From contig OZ020268.1 in NCBI GenBank assembly GCA_963971225.1, forward strand, positions 108,030,330-108,094,329: a DNA stretch of 64,000 nucleotides, given 5' to 3'. Shown here one piece after another: positions 11,450-21,534 of the stretch (the first letter of the stretch is position 1; each line of letters begins with the position of its first letter). The notes beneath the pieces were generated by a model. It was not told where the DNA came from, ran no database searches, and saw nothing but the letters and a program-made list of their open reading frames with translations. The position numbers were made by a program, and so were the translations under genes. This DNA is from Melieria omissa (taxonomy: Eukaryota; Arthropoda; Insecta; Diptera; Ulidiidae).

Positions 11450-11665
11450 TCAAAACTGTCTTGTCATTGACATATCAGCTAGAGAGCTTGTTAAACTATT
11501 CCCTAAAGAATTCAGTCTTATCAACGCTAAGACAGGGCAGCCGCATAGGAAGTGGAAGGAAGACTGCTTCACACTCGTTTCCTTTACTGCAGTTTCGGCA
11601 AAAAGAATTGTGAAGGATCCCCAATCTTTCTGCGTATAGACCAATGCGCTAGTGACCTATATCAC
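11450..11665 (-). pseudogene. LINE ORF2 C-terminal fragment
   Basis: On the minus strand, in two frames, the text resembles the C-terminal tail of LINE ORF2. One frame reads LYAERLGILHNSFCRNC, the other FLCGCPVLALIRLNSLGNSL and SLADMSMTR. It parallels the plus-strand LINE tail near 5770-5960 ('AAILGIP..', 'SSLADLSETR'). At least one frameshift separates the pieces. It is a short dead relic lying just left of the Gypsy element. Confidence 0.65.
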
Positions 11666-11882
11666 TGTCGTCGGTCTTAAGACAAACACGTGAATTTCGC
11701 AGCAGATTGTTTGTTCTACAGAAGTTGATGTGTTGTGGCCAAATTTGTCGACCTACTCTGCAGTTCAGGAGATTTCGCCTCCTTCTGTCCGCTAACCACA
11801 GAAAATAGTCCTTTACCTCTCTCTCTGTCTATCTCTCTCTCTAATATCTAGCTAAGCCTTGCACCCTGAGCAGTCATATTTA

Positions 11883-12096
11883 TGTGGGATTTGGGACTTA
11901 AAGCTACGACGAATACGACACTGTGACTGGACGAAAACTTAACGAGACGCGGACAAAGATAACGGACTAAAAACGGTACATTCGGGACTCGAAAACAGAC
12001 AGCGACGAGGACGGACGCGATTTTTAATTAATAAATGTTTTAAGCAATCCGAAGTGAAGAAGGAAGATTTTTTACTAAAGTGTTCCGTCCTCTACA
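11883..12096 (+). repeat. 5' LTR of the Gypsy element
   Basis: 214 bp beginning TGTGGGATTTGGGAC and ending CCTCTACA. A polyadenylation-type AATAAA lies near 12030. It is short for a Gypsy LTR. No difference from the 3' LTR was found by eye. Confidence 0.96.
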
Positions 12097-12098
12097 TT

Positions 12099-12116
12099 TG
12101 GGGGCTCGTCCGGGAT
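12099..12116 (+). promoter_or_regulatory. Primer binding site (tRNA-Pro type)
   Basis: TGGGGGCTCGTCCGGGAT, two bases after the LTR, is complementary to the 3' end of tRNA-Pro. It is the same 18-nt PBS used by mammalian gammaretroviruses with proline tRNA. It fixes the plus-strand orientation of the element. Confidence 0.9.
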
Positions 12117-12136
12117 CGAGTCGAGCGAGAAGGACC

Positions 12137-12575
12137 AGCGTCGCGCATAAACGCGACAAGTGCAAAGCAGCCGGCGTCAGTGCGCAACATTACCAACTTA
12201 CGACGAGTCAGCAGCGTCGCGCATAAACGCGACAAGTGCAAAGCAGCCGGCACCAGGGCGCACCATAACCAACGCACGAAGGATCAGCAGCGACAGCGTC
12301 GCGCATAAACGCGACAGGTCCAGAGCAGGCAGCGCGAAAAGTGGGCGCAGCATCGTCAACATACGATCCAACATCAGCACCAGCGTCGCGCATAAACGCG
12401 ACAGGTTCAGAGCAGGCAGCGCGAACAGTGGGCGCAGCATCGTCAGCGCACGATCCAACATCAGCACCAGCGTCGCGCATAAACGCGACAGGTCCAAAGC
12501 GGCCAGTGCCAGGGCGTACCAACGTACGAAGGATCGGCAGCACCAGCGTCGTGCGCAAAAGCGACAAGTACGAGG
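12137..12575 (+). repeat. Leader tandem repeats, each with a GTCGCG/CGCGAC hairpin
   Basis: Five exact copies of GTCGCGCATAAACGCGAC lie at 12140, 12216, 12298, 12385 and 12472, and a degenerate sixth (GTCGTGCGCAAAAGCGAC) at 12548. Spacings are 76, 82, 87, 87 and 76 nt. Each exact copy is a 6-bp inverted repeat around CATAAA. The spacer sequences are also related ('caagtgcaaagcagccgg', 'caggtccagagcaggcagcg'), so this is a tandem array of ~80-nt units. Position between PBS and gag suggests a packaging, dimerisation or translation-control role; that role is inference. Confidence 0.92.
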
Positions 12576-12878
12576 TAGAGAGCGCCAACAGTGGGCGCAG
12601 AGGCAACAAAAAGTAGCGGAAGCGCCGTGCACAGGCGCGAACGAAGCAGCAGCGGGCCCGAGGTCAAACAACAACAACAACGTGTGCAAAAGTAACGTGC
12701 AAAGCAACGCAGAGCGGCAGGAAGGCATAGCGAGTGAAAGCAGCGAGTGCGAACGAGCGAAATTGGCGAAACCAAGACGAGGGAGAGCATTGCCAGCAGC
12801 AAAATTTTACTCAGAAAAGATTTAATATTAATTCTTAAGCTCTTATATTAATCCTGTATTTGTACAATTTGTAACGAC
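12576..12878 (+). other. Rest of the Gypsy 5' leader
   Basis: GC-rich leader containing a CAACAACAACAAC run near 12666-12681, turning AT-rich just before the gag start. A long open frame (12160-12825, 221 codons) spans the leader repeats in a different frame from gag-pol. I do not consider it a gene because GC-rich repeats without stops explain it. Confidence 0.6.
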
Positions 12879-15800
12879 ATGGACAGAGACACCATTCGAA
12901 CAATGACGCTGACAGACTTGAAGGAAAGGTTGAGAGAACTGGGCATGAATACTAATGGGAAGAAAGAAGTTCTATGCGATAGGCTCCTGCAACACTTTGG
13001 TTTAGGTGAGGACGAACGCGATGGCGAAGACGAGTCGACAAACTCCGATTACGCTGAAGCTAATGCTGACAGGCCTCAAAATGTGAATTGTCAGGGTGCT
13101 TCGTTTACATTACGCGACATAGAAGACAGTGTGTCGTCATTCTCTGGAGCCGACCCGTATGACGTTAAACATTGGGTTCGCGAGTTCGAAGAGGTGGCTG
13201 ACACAGTGGGCTGGAACGACTTACAGCGACTCGTGTATGCCAAACAATTGTTACGCGGAGCGGCAAAGTTATTTGTGCGAGGGTTAGGCGGTGTGAGAGG
13301 TTGGTGCGTGCTGAAACAAAAGTTAATCGAAGAGTTTAGTATACAAATGTGTGCGGCAGACATTCATCGCACCTTGAGACAACGGCGAAAGCTAGCAAAA
13401 GAAAGTTTAATCGAATACTTATACGCGTTAGTGGAGATTGGTCAACCGATCGGGTTGGACGAGGCAAGTGTCATACAATATTTCATAGACGGTGTGCCAG
13501 ATTCTAGGCAGAATAAAGCACTATTGTACGAGGCTAAAACGCTGAGAGAACTTAGGGAGAAAATATGCATTTACGAAAAAATTCGTCCAACACCCGTGTC
13601 GTCAAACAGGGTGGTGCCACGAAATCAGCCAAGCGAAAGCGTAACGCAGGTCCAGACGACTAACAAGAAAAAATGTTTTAAGTGCGGGTCAGAAAATCAT
13701 TTGGCTAGAAGCTGTAGGGAGAACGTGACGTGCTTCAAGTGTAACCAGAAAGGGCATATAGCTAATGAATGTCAGCAGTCTAAAAGGGAGGTGAAGACCG
13801 AACGCGTGAATACGTTAGACACAGCATCGTTAAACGTTGTGCGAAGAAGTAATATGATTTTTGCGGATATAACACTCAAAGGCTTTTTGTGTAGTGCATT
13901 GGTCGATACCGGGAGTGAGTGCTGTATCATTCGATACGATACACTCTTGATGATGGGTGACGTGGAGTTATCAAACGAAAAATTGCGTTTGCATGGCGTC
14001 GGTGAAGGAAGTAGAATTACTTTGGGTAGTTTCGACGTCGATGTAGTGCTAGGCGAGCTGACTGTAAGCGTAAAGTTTCACGTTGTGCGAGAGAGGGATA
14101 TTGCGTATTCGGCTATTTTTGGTAGCAGTATTTTTGAGAAAGTGGATATGGTGATTGGTCAGGATGGAGTTACTTTCAAGGAGAAAGGTTTGGTCAAAGT
14201 GTTGAGGACTCAAGAAGAGGAAAGTGAGTCAGATTTAGAGAAGCAATTTTTGGATTTGCTGGTAGCTAGCGTTGAAGTCGAAGAAGGTGAGAGTGTTGTA
14301 GACCTGTACCATTTGCCCAAATCAGTTTCTGCTAGGATTGATAGTACGATTCGCAATTATGCCCCATGCAAAATAGTAAAGTCACCGGTCGAGATGCGCA
14401 TTGTGGTGAAAGATGACGTACCCGTTTTTCAAACTCCGCGAAGGTTGTCGTTCAATGACAGGAAGTTTATTGACGAGCAAGTCGATACCTGGTTGCAAGA
14501 AGGAATTATTGTACCCAGTAGTTCAGAGTATGCAGCACCAGTTGTGTTAGTTTCCAAAAAGGATGGTACGAATCGTTTGTGTTGTGATTATAGGAAAATA
14601 AACGCGAAGATAGTTAGGGACAACTTCCCAATGGCGATTATCGACGAAGTGCTCCAGCAGTTGCAAAGTGCTAAAATATTTACTACGTTAGACTTAGCTA
14701 ACGGATTTTTTCATGTTCCTATCGAACCAAACTCAAAGAAGTATACGGCCTTTGTAACGCATGGCGGGCAATACGAATTTTGTTACGCGCCGTTTGGTAT
14801 ATCGAATTCTCCGGCAGCTTTCTGTAGATATATCCACGCAGTATTTCGCGATTTGCTCAAAGATGGGACGGTAGTGATTTACATGGACGATATCGTCATC
14901 CCAGCTAAGGATATGGACGAGGGCATTCGGAAATTGGAGGTAGTGTTGGATGTGGCCAAAAGGTACGGGTTGAAGATTAAGTGGCCGAAATGCCAGTTCT
15001 TGCAGAATCAAATAACGTTCTTGGGCTATGTTATTGAAAATGGTATGATACTGCCATCGGATCGTAAGACGAGAGCTATACGTGAGTTTCCGATGCCGAA
15101 CAGTAAGAAACAACTGCAGCGATTCCTAGGTTTGACTTCGTACTTTAGGCGTTTCATAAATGCATACGCAGAGGTAGCTAAACCCTTATCAGACTTACTT
15201 AGGAAGGATGCGAAGTTTACAATGAACGAAGAACAGGTTTTAGCGGTAGAACAACTAAAGCGCGCGTTGGTCGAGGCACCCGCGCTAAGACTATACAATC
15301 CAATAGCAGCCACGGAAGTGCATGCAGACGCATCCAAGTACGGCTATGGGGCAGTGTTACTGCAGAGGGATTCCGAAGACGAGACGTTACATCCGGTTGA
15401 ATATCTTAGTCGTAAAACTACACCCTGCGAGGAGAGGTATAGCGCATACGAATTGGAGGTACTAGCCATAGTCAATGCGTTGAAGAAGTGGAGAGTGTAC
15501 CTTAAGGACATTCCCTTCAAAATCATCACCGATTGCAACGCTTTTGCTTTGACAATGAAAAAGGCTGACGTACCAGACAGAATAATGCGTTGGGCGATGT
15601 ATTTGCAGCAATTTAATTACACCATTGAGCATAGGACGGGAACTAGGATGAAGCACGTGGATGCACTGAGTCCCGCGTATTGCCTTCTCGCCGAAGATTC
15701 GCTAAAATATAGGCTTAGGGAAGCGCAAGGTCGAGATGAATGGATCCATGCAGTTAGAAAGGTACTTGAAAGGGACGCGTACGAGGATTATTTCATTAAA

Positions 15801-16913
15801 AATTATCTGCTGTATAAGGACGTGAACCGCGAGTTATTGGTAGTGCCAAGTGTCATGGAGGACGAAATCATAAAAATAGCGCATCGCCAGGGGCACGTAG
15901 GAGCAAAGAAAACGCAGGAATTTGTTGAAAGTCGATATTTCGTTCCAGACCTGAAGCTGAAAGTGAATAAAATAGTCAGAGGTTGCGTAGAGTGCCTGAT
16001 ACCCGACGCAAAGAGGGGAAAAAGGGAAGGTTTGTTAACGCCAATTGACAAAGCGACCGAGCCATTAGGGACGTATCATTTAGACCACGTAGGACCGTTA
16101 ACCGAAACTCGGAAAAAGTATAATCACATACTGGTCATAGTCGACGGGTTTTCGAAGTTCGTGTGGCTATACCCCACGAAGTCAACGGGTTCTGAAGAAG
16201 TGCTGAGTAAGCTACGAAGTCAGGCGGCAACGTTCGGACACCCGAAGCGTGTCGTGACGGATAGAGGGACTGCGTTTACCTCAGGTCAGTTTAGGGCGTA
16301 TTGCGAAGAGCAGAGCATCCAACATCTCATGATAGCCACCGGAGTGCCGCGTGGCAATGGGCAGGTAGAGCGAATGCATAAGATCGTTATTCCTATGATC
16401 AGCAAACTGTGTCAGAGCAATCCTACCCATTGGTATGGTTTCGTAGACAAGGTCCAGAGAGTGATCAACAACACGGCTCCGCGTAGTACGAAGATTACCC
16501 CATTCAAAATTTTGACAGGCTTGGAAATGCGTACGGGTGACGACCCAGATTTGAAGGAATTTTTAGATGACCTAGACTTTCAGGAGTTGGACGAACGAAG
16601 AGAGCAGTTGCGAGTTGAAGCGAGGGACAACATCCACAAGATTCAAGACGAAAATCGCAGGACATTCGATCGGGAAGGACAAGTGGCGCGCCAGTACGAG
16701 GTGAACGAATTGGTGGCGATCAAGAGGACGCAATACGGAGTATCAATGAAGCTAAGACCAAGATTTTTGGGGCCGTATAGGGTGACGCGCAAACTAAACC
16801 ATGACAGGTACGAAGTAGAGAAAGTGGGGAATCAAGAGGGGCCGAACAGGACGACGACCGTAGCAGAATTCATGAAGCCTTGGACTTCATTCGGGTCGAA
16901 TGAAGTGTCATGA
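12879..16913 (+). CDS. Gag-Pol polyprotein of Ty3/Gypsy element
   Basis: One uninterrupted 1344-residue frame carries the replication proteins of the retrotransposon. Near residues 9-41 is a SAP-like motif (TLTDLKERLRELG ... KKEVLCDRLLQHF). Two CCHC zinc knuckles follow (C266/C269/H274/C279 and C285/C288/H293/C298). The aspartic protease motif is D343-T-G-S. Reverse transcriptase has YMDD at 668-671. RNase H has HADAS (D817). The integrase zinc finger is H1002/H1006/C1036/C1039. The integrase core has D1069, D1128 and E1164, 35 residues apart in the last pair as expected. A GPY-type module (FLGPYRV) lies near 1297. No frameshift separates gag and pol. All catalytic residues are present. The stop lies only 8 bases before the 3' LTR. 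Exact Gypsy clade not determined. Confidence 0.96.
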   Translation: MDRDTIRTMTLTDLKERLRELGMNTNGKKEVLCDRLLQHFGLGEDERDGEDESTNSDYAEANADRPQNVNCQGASFTLRDIEDSVSSFSGADPYDVKHWVREFEEVADTVGWNDLQRLVYAKQLLRGAAKLFVRGLGGVRGWCVLKQKLIEEFSIQMCAADIHRTLRQRRKLAKESLIEYLYALVEIGQPIGLDEASVIQYFIDGVPDSRQNKALLYEAKTLRELREKICIYEKIRPTPVSSNRVVPRNQPSESVTQVQTTNKKKCFKCGSENHLARSCRENVTCFKCNQKGHIANECQQSKREVKTERVNTLDTASLNVVRRSNMIFADITLKGFLCSALVDTGSECCIIRYDTLLMMGDVELSNEKLRLHGVGEGSRITLGSFDVDVVLGELTVSVKFHVVRERDIAYSAIFGSSIFEKVDMVIGQDGVTFKEKGLVKVLRTQEEESESDLEKQFLDLLVASVEVEEGESVVDLYHLPKSVSARIDSTIRNYAPCKIVKSPVEMRIVVKDDVPVFQTPRRLSFNDRKFIDEQVDTWLQEGIIVPSSSEYAAPVVLVSKKDGTNRLCCDYRKINAKIVRDNFPMAIIDEVLQQLQSAKIFTTLDLANGFFHVPIEPNSKKYTAFVTHGGQYEFCYAPFGISNSPAAFCRYIHAVFRDLLKDGTVVIYMDDIVIPAKDMDEGIRKLEVVLDVAKRYGLKIKWPKCQFLQNQITFLGYVIENGMILPSDRKTRAIREFPMPNSKKQLQRFLGLTSYFRRFINAYAEVAKPLSDLLRKDAKFTMNEEQVLAVEQLKRALVEAPALRLYNPIAATEVHADASKYGYGAVLLQRDSEDETLHPVEYLSRKTTPCEERYSAYELEVLAIVNALKKWRVYLKDIPFKIITDCNAFALTMKKADVPDRIMRWAMYLQQFNYTIEHRTGTRMKHVDALSPAYCLLAEDSLKYRLREAQGRDEWIHAVRKVLERDAYEDYFIKNYLLYKDVNRELLVVPSVMEDEIIKIAHRQGHVGAKKTQEFVESRYFVPDLKLKVNKIVRGCVECLIPDAKRGKREGLLTPIDKATEPLGTYHLDHVGPLTETRKKYNHILVIVDGFSKFVWLYPTKSTGSEEVLSKLRSQAATFGHPKRVVTDRGTAFTSGQFRAYCEEQSIQHLMIATGVPRGNGQVERMHKIVIPMISKLCQSNPTHWYGFVDKVQRVINNTAPRSTKITPFKILTGLEMRTGDDPDLKEFLDDLDFQELDERREQLRVEARDNIHKIQDENRRTFDREGQVARQYEVNELVAIKRTQYGVSMKLRPRFLGPYRVTRKLNHDRYEVEKVGNQEGPNRTTTVAEFMKPWTSFGSNEVS

Positions 16914-16921
16914 GGGCCGAA

Positions 16922-17135
16922 TGTGGGATTTGGGACTTAAAGCTACGACGAATACGACACTGTGACTGGACGAAAACTTAACGAGACGCGGACAAAGATA
17001 ACGGACTAAAAACGGTACATTCGGGACTCGAAAACAGACAGCGACGAGGACGGACGCGATTTTTAATTAATAAATGTTTTAAGCAATCCGAAGTGAAGAA
17101 GGAAGATTTTTTACTAAAGTGTTCCGTCCTCTACA
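16922..17135 (+). repeat. 3' LTR of the Gypsy element
   Basis: 214 bp matching the 5' LTR by eye, followed by TTTA, the target duplication. The purine stretch before it (GAGGGCCGAA, 16912-16921) is a short, poor polypurine tract. Confidence 0.96.
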
Positions 17136-20100
17136 TTTATAAAATAAGTAAACAAATATTTTTAAAATAAATACAAAATTAAAAAAAAAATAAATAAAAA
17201 AAATTGTATAAAATAAAAATATTTATAAATGTTTCAATAAAATTTTCAATGATTTTACTAAATTTAGAAAATGAAATTTAAAGTGTTCAAGCATAAAATA
17301 ACAATTTATATTTTAGAACAAAAAGTTTGCTTTTTTAATTGGTGGAAAGAATCGATTTTAACATCAGCCATGCCATGCAATTTATTTACAATGAGTTATT
17401 GAGTTTTATGTCGGCAGCTTGCAAAAACTTTAACACTACAAATACCACTGAGGTCATTTGTAAAATTCAACGTCCTTTTACTGAATCCAACGCCATACAA
17501 TGTCAATGCAATGTTTCTGGGTTTTTTATTTTTTTAATTGAAAATTGATGGATAATTTTTTTTTTTTAATAAAATTGAATGAATGAATTATGCTTCATAC
17601 GTGTAATACATTTTGGATTCTTTGAATTTTGAAAAATTTCCTGTTGAAAAAAAAAATGTCCTGGAATGTTCCCTCATACATTTTTCCGGTAACAAATAAA
17701 GGAGACCTACTATTTGGCTTGGATGCTGTGCTTCTTATAGTTCTGAAGCTATTCTATTCTATATTTAGGCATTGGGTTCTGCGGGCGGTGCCACGCCCCT
17801 TATTACATGTCCGTTCTATTCCCCTGTCAGGAATATGGCTGAATATGTAATAAGTTCGCTTTGAATGTCCAGGATGCGTAATTTATGGTTCTAACGTTAC
17901 ATTAGGGTTGTATAAGAAGTGCCACGCCCCTCTTTGAACGCCTATGAAATTATTTCAATTGAATAATACATCTAAGCAATGAGTCCTGTGAACGATTTCA
18001 TATAAACCAATTCAAGACGCTCCTCTCAAATGAGAAACAAAAAGCATTCAGAATTCTTTTCCTCGATAAAACACACGTTGTGTCGAAATTTCACCTCAAT
18101 ACACCAACTAGACCTGAGTTTGTAGAGAACAAACTAACCAACAAATACAAAATAGTCAATTATATATATGAAGATTTGTTTATAGGTCAAAAGTTAAAAT
18201 TCAGAAGAAGCTAATTTTTTGCACAACAGTAGAAAAGAAGGAAGGAAGTAGGAAGATAAGAACTGTATCCCTTTTATTTTATATACAAATGAATCAAAAA
18301 TAAATACTCAAGTATACGCAATGTTAAAAATGTGTACAAAGTAACATTATAAATAAAAAAAGTTTCCCTTGATATATGGTTTGATATGGTTTTTCTAGTG
18401 TTAAACATTGAAATTATGCAATATTTGTAAAACATTTCGGAAAATTGACATAGTTTTTTGTAATTAATGTAGCTGCACTTAATAAAAATCTCAATGAAAT
18501 ATTATGGTAATAAATTGTATTTTGTTGTCTACAATAAAACGGGCGCCGGTAAGCTTTTTTTACACGTTAACTATAAATTTAACGCACAGCCGGAAAACCG
18601 CACTTTTAGTTTTGCGCTTTTGAAAAACGTTCCTTTATCGACACTAATACACTGATGGAACATTTAACGCGAATCTCTATATAAATATATATAAATGTGC
18701 GAGTACGTGTGTAGGTGTATTTGTGTGTGTGTGTGTTTGTGAAATATTCGCGAAAGCGTTAATTCCCCAACACCGCATAAAGTGCACTTAATTACCGACA
18801 AGGGCATTGCCAGCGAGCCAGCCGCCATTACCAGCGCTGCATAATGAAGAACATAAATATTTATTTAAATTAATTTGGAAAATATAAACAAAACGAAAAA
18901 CAAAAACAACATTTTAAAACGAACACCACAAAGCGAAAGCGCTAAACGCAAATACCGAGCGAGGCGCTGAAGTGGCGGCGGTCGACTGGCGGCGGCCACT
19001 TGTGTGTGCCACGAGCGTTGCGGCAATGTGGCATTAAAGTGCTTAATTGCAGCAACAGCTGAAATGAACATTACAAAAGTTGCTGTCAGCCAATGGCGAT
19101 GCCAACGAGCAGAGCGTAACAGCGCCACAGCCACAACCATTTGGTTGCACGTGTCGAATGCTGGCAGCGACAATGCACACACTTTGCGCTAACAAATGCA
19201 CCACAAACTACAACTACAACAAGAGCAACAACAATTCTTACAACAACAGCAAACGAACAATTGTTGTGCACTCGGAAAATAAATGAAATAAATTGAAATG
19301 AAATAAAATATGGCACCCGCAAAGAAAACACAAATAAACGTACATGACAAAACAATAAAAAACAATAACAAAAATGCAACACGCCAAAATGGAATGAAGC
19401 GCACTGCACTGCGCTGCATGGCGCTGCAATGAGTTGAAAGTACAAAAACAAACAACAACAACAACAAAACAAAACACGAACAAAGTCGAACATAAGCGCA
19501 ACGCACACAAAGCATGAGTAATCCTCGCACGGCGCATGAATGCCACAGTGACTGACGCCAATGCTGGTGAGACGCTGCGCAGCGCGTTGCATTGTGCAAA
19601 CTGTCCTCGTCTCGTCCGCGCGGCCATAAGCAGCGTCCGTTCCCCCTTCAGAGCTGCTGGCTGCCGGCTCAGCTGCACACAAAATGCGGCCAGTGTTGCC
19701 AGAAGTTTGTGGTTTTTGTAAGGAAATTGCTAGCAATTTCTTTATGGGTCTCATGTGAAGACACGCTGTTGACTTATGCGATGGCTTTGGCCAAATTGGA
19801 ATGTTTTCAGTTTTCAAGTCAAAGGGAATTTTTGCTCAACTTATTAAATATTGAGTTCAATTTTGAAATTTTTAATTTTGGCTTAAGTGCTTTCACTAAG
19901 TTTGAGATAAATAAATAATATTTCTTCATGAAACATTTTAACCCATGTTCGAGTCCTTAGAATAGAGTAGATGAGAATTATAAAAGTGTGCCGTACACTG
20001 CAATCTGTTAGGTCTACTTGGCCCTTTTGTTGGCTCATATGAAAAGAAGTTGTCATCTATAAAATATTTGGCAGAGTTATTAGTGAAACTCAGTTTTCAA

Positions 20101-20929
20101 AACTAAGTCTACAGTTACAATTTTATGTATCTAGTGTGTCAATGGTTTGTACTCGCTGATTTTGATTCATTTAGAATTCATAAATTTTATCAATCAGTTA
20201 AAAATGGTCTATAACAATTATTTTTAAACTTGTTCTTAAAAGAGACACAACTAATTTTAATATTTTCAACCCCTACTTAACCAATTAAAAGCCATAGTCA
20301 GTCTTTTTTTTAATTCTTATAACTAAATTTTTTACTTTCAATTTCCATGTTACTAAGTACGAGTATTGATTTATTTGAATTATGATTATTTATATTTATC
20401 AATATCAATCGCATGTTTGTGTTTAATTTCCTCTACAGAAATACTACGAATTCGTTGCGATATGTTTTCATTTTCAATAAATTTTCTAATATTTTGAAAG
20501 AACGCTTATCAGTTGCTCACTACTGTTTCAATGCATTCGTCTTCTGTTATATGATAAAATTTTCATTTAATGCCCAAAACCGGCAAAATGCTGCCAGATA
20601 CATTTTCGTGTCAACCTTTGCGCAATTGTGTGTGGCAACATTGGCAGCGGTGTTGCGCTGTGTCTATTTTGCGGCTAATGTCGTTTGCATAAAGAAGTGT
20701 TAATGCAGCAGTTGTTGCAAAGAGCTTTCATAGTGACACTCGCTGCTGCTAAAGAATGGGCAAGCAAGACGCAGAGGCGAGAAGAATGTTGAATGGCGAA
20801 AGTCATGAATGACAGTAAAGAAAAGTACAGTAATGGCATTGAAAACAGGATGTGGTGGTAGTTGAGTTTTTGGAGGGTTGTGGCGCATTGGGGGCCTTGG
20901 GGGCCTTTTGAAAATAGTGAGAGAGAAAT
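17136..20929. other. GluRIA intron 1 interior
   Basis: No exon recognised. AT-rich to about 18600. Two 'gtgccacgcccct' phrases (about 17789 and 17920) hint at an old repeat. A TG microsatellite lies at 18725-18742. From 18750 to 19720 the composition is more balanced with CAA runs. ORFs on both strands there lack any domain signature. Confidence 0.45.
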
Positions 20930-21365
20930 ATAAAATTTTTTAGTACTTAAAATAATAAAGTAAGAAGGATGAAATTCAAGGATGTGGTGGTGTACATATA
21001 AGTCCTTAAGATATATTTTGTTCAAAAACAATTATTGGAATTTTCAAAGGACATTCAAGCATAAAGTTTTAAAAGGACATTTTCAATATCTTTCGGTCCT
21101 TTTGCACCAAAACATTAAATTTTATAGAATTCGAGGAATTTTTCTCTTTCATTTGATATAAATATTGTTATTCTACAGAGCACTCAATTTTTTAAAATAA
21201 TTTTTGAAAATAAACTTGTCCTTGAAATTTCAAAGTCCTTTTAACAAAAATCCTGACGTCAGAGAGAAAAACTCCAAAACGCAGTTTTCCTACACTTGGC
21301 TTCTAGTTTTGTATATAGATTTTTTCGTGTGCAAAATTTCTTGTTGCACGGTATTATAGTTTAGA
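20930..21365 (+). repeat. Dispersed ~450-bp repeat, copy C
   Basis: Collinear with copy B (10440-10905) over almost its whole length and in the same orientation, from 'aaattcaaggatgtggtgg' to 'gattttttcgtgtgcaaaatt' and 'gcacggt'. No coding capacity. Same orientation and end points suggest one transposon family rather than chance. Confidence 0.7.
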
Positions 21366-21534
21366 GAACAATAAATTTATAGAACTAGCAACCAGAACTA
21401 ATGGCTTGATTATTATTTTAGTTATTCAGTAATTCGACAAGATACTATAGTGGTTTCAGTCGAGAAATTAGATCTACATTTGAAAACAAACAATTGAATT
21501 TAAAATTTATTTTATTTGGTACTTCAGTCTATTG

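Larger units (their letters stand above)
11883..17135 (+). mobile_element. Structurally complete Ty3/Gypsy LTR retrotransposon
   Basis: A 5253-bp element with 214-bp LTRs that match by eye base for base (11883-12096 and 16922-17135). It has TG...CA termini and a TTTA target duplication (11879-11882 and 17136-17139). Order: 5' LTR, primer binding site, a ~760-bp GC-rich leader with hairpin repeats, one gag-pol frame (12879-16913), 3' LTR. There is no env frame. Domain order PR-RT-RNase H-IN is that of Ty3/Gypsy. Matching LTRs and an open gag-pol suggest a recent insertion. It sits inside GluRIA intron 1, opposite to the gene's direction. Its GC content is clearly above that of the surroundings. 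Confidence 0.96.

Noticed and set aside
12198..12802. Minus-strand frames of 113-176 codons across the Gypsy leader
   Set aside because: Shadows of GC-rich tandem repeats; orientation opposite to the element.
16912..16921. An env gene or errantivirus identity for the Gypsy element
   Set aside because: Gag-pol ends 8 bases before the 3' LTR, leaving no room for a third ORF.
19086..19817. 243-codon minus-strand frame in intron 1
   Set aside because: Cys/Val/Phe-rich translation of CAA-type repeats; no domain and no phase match to GluRIA exons.
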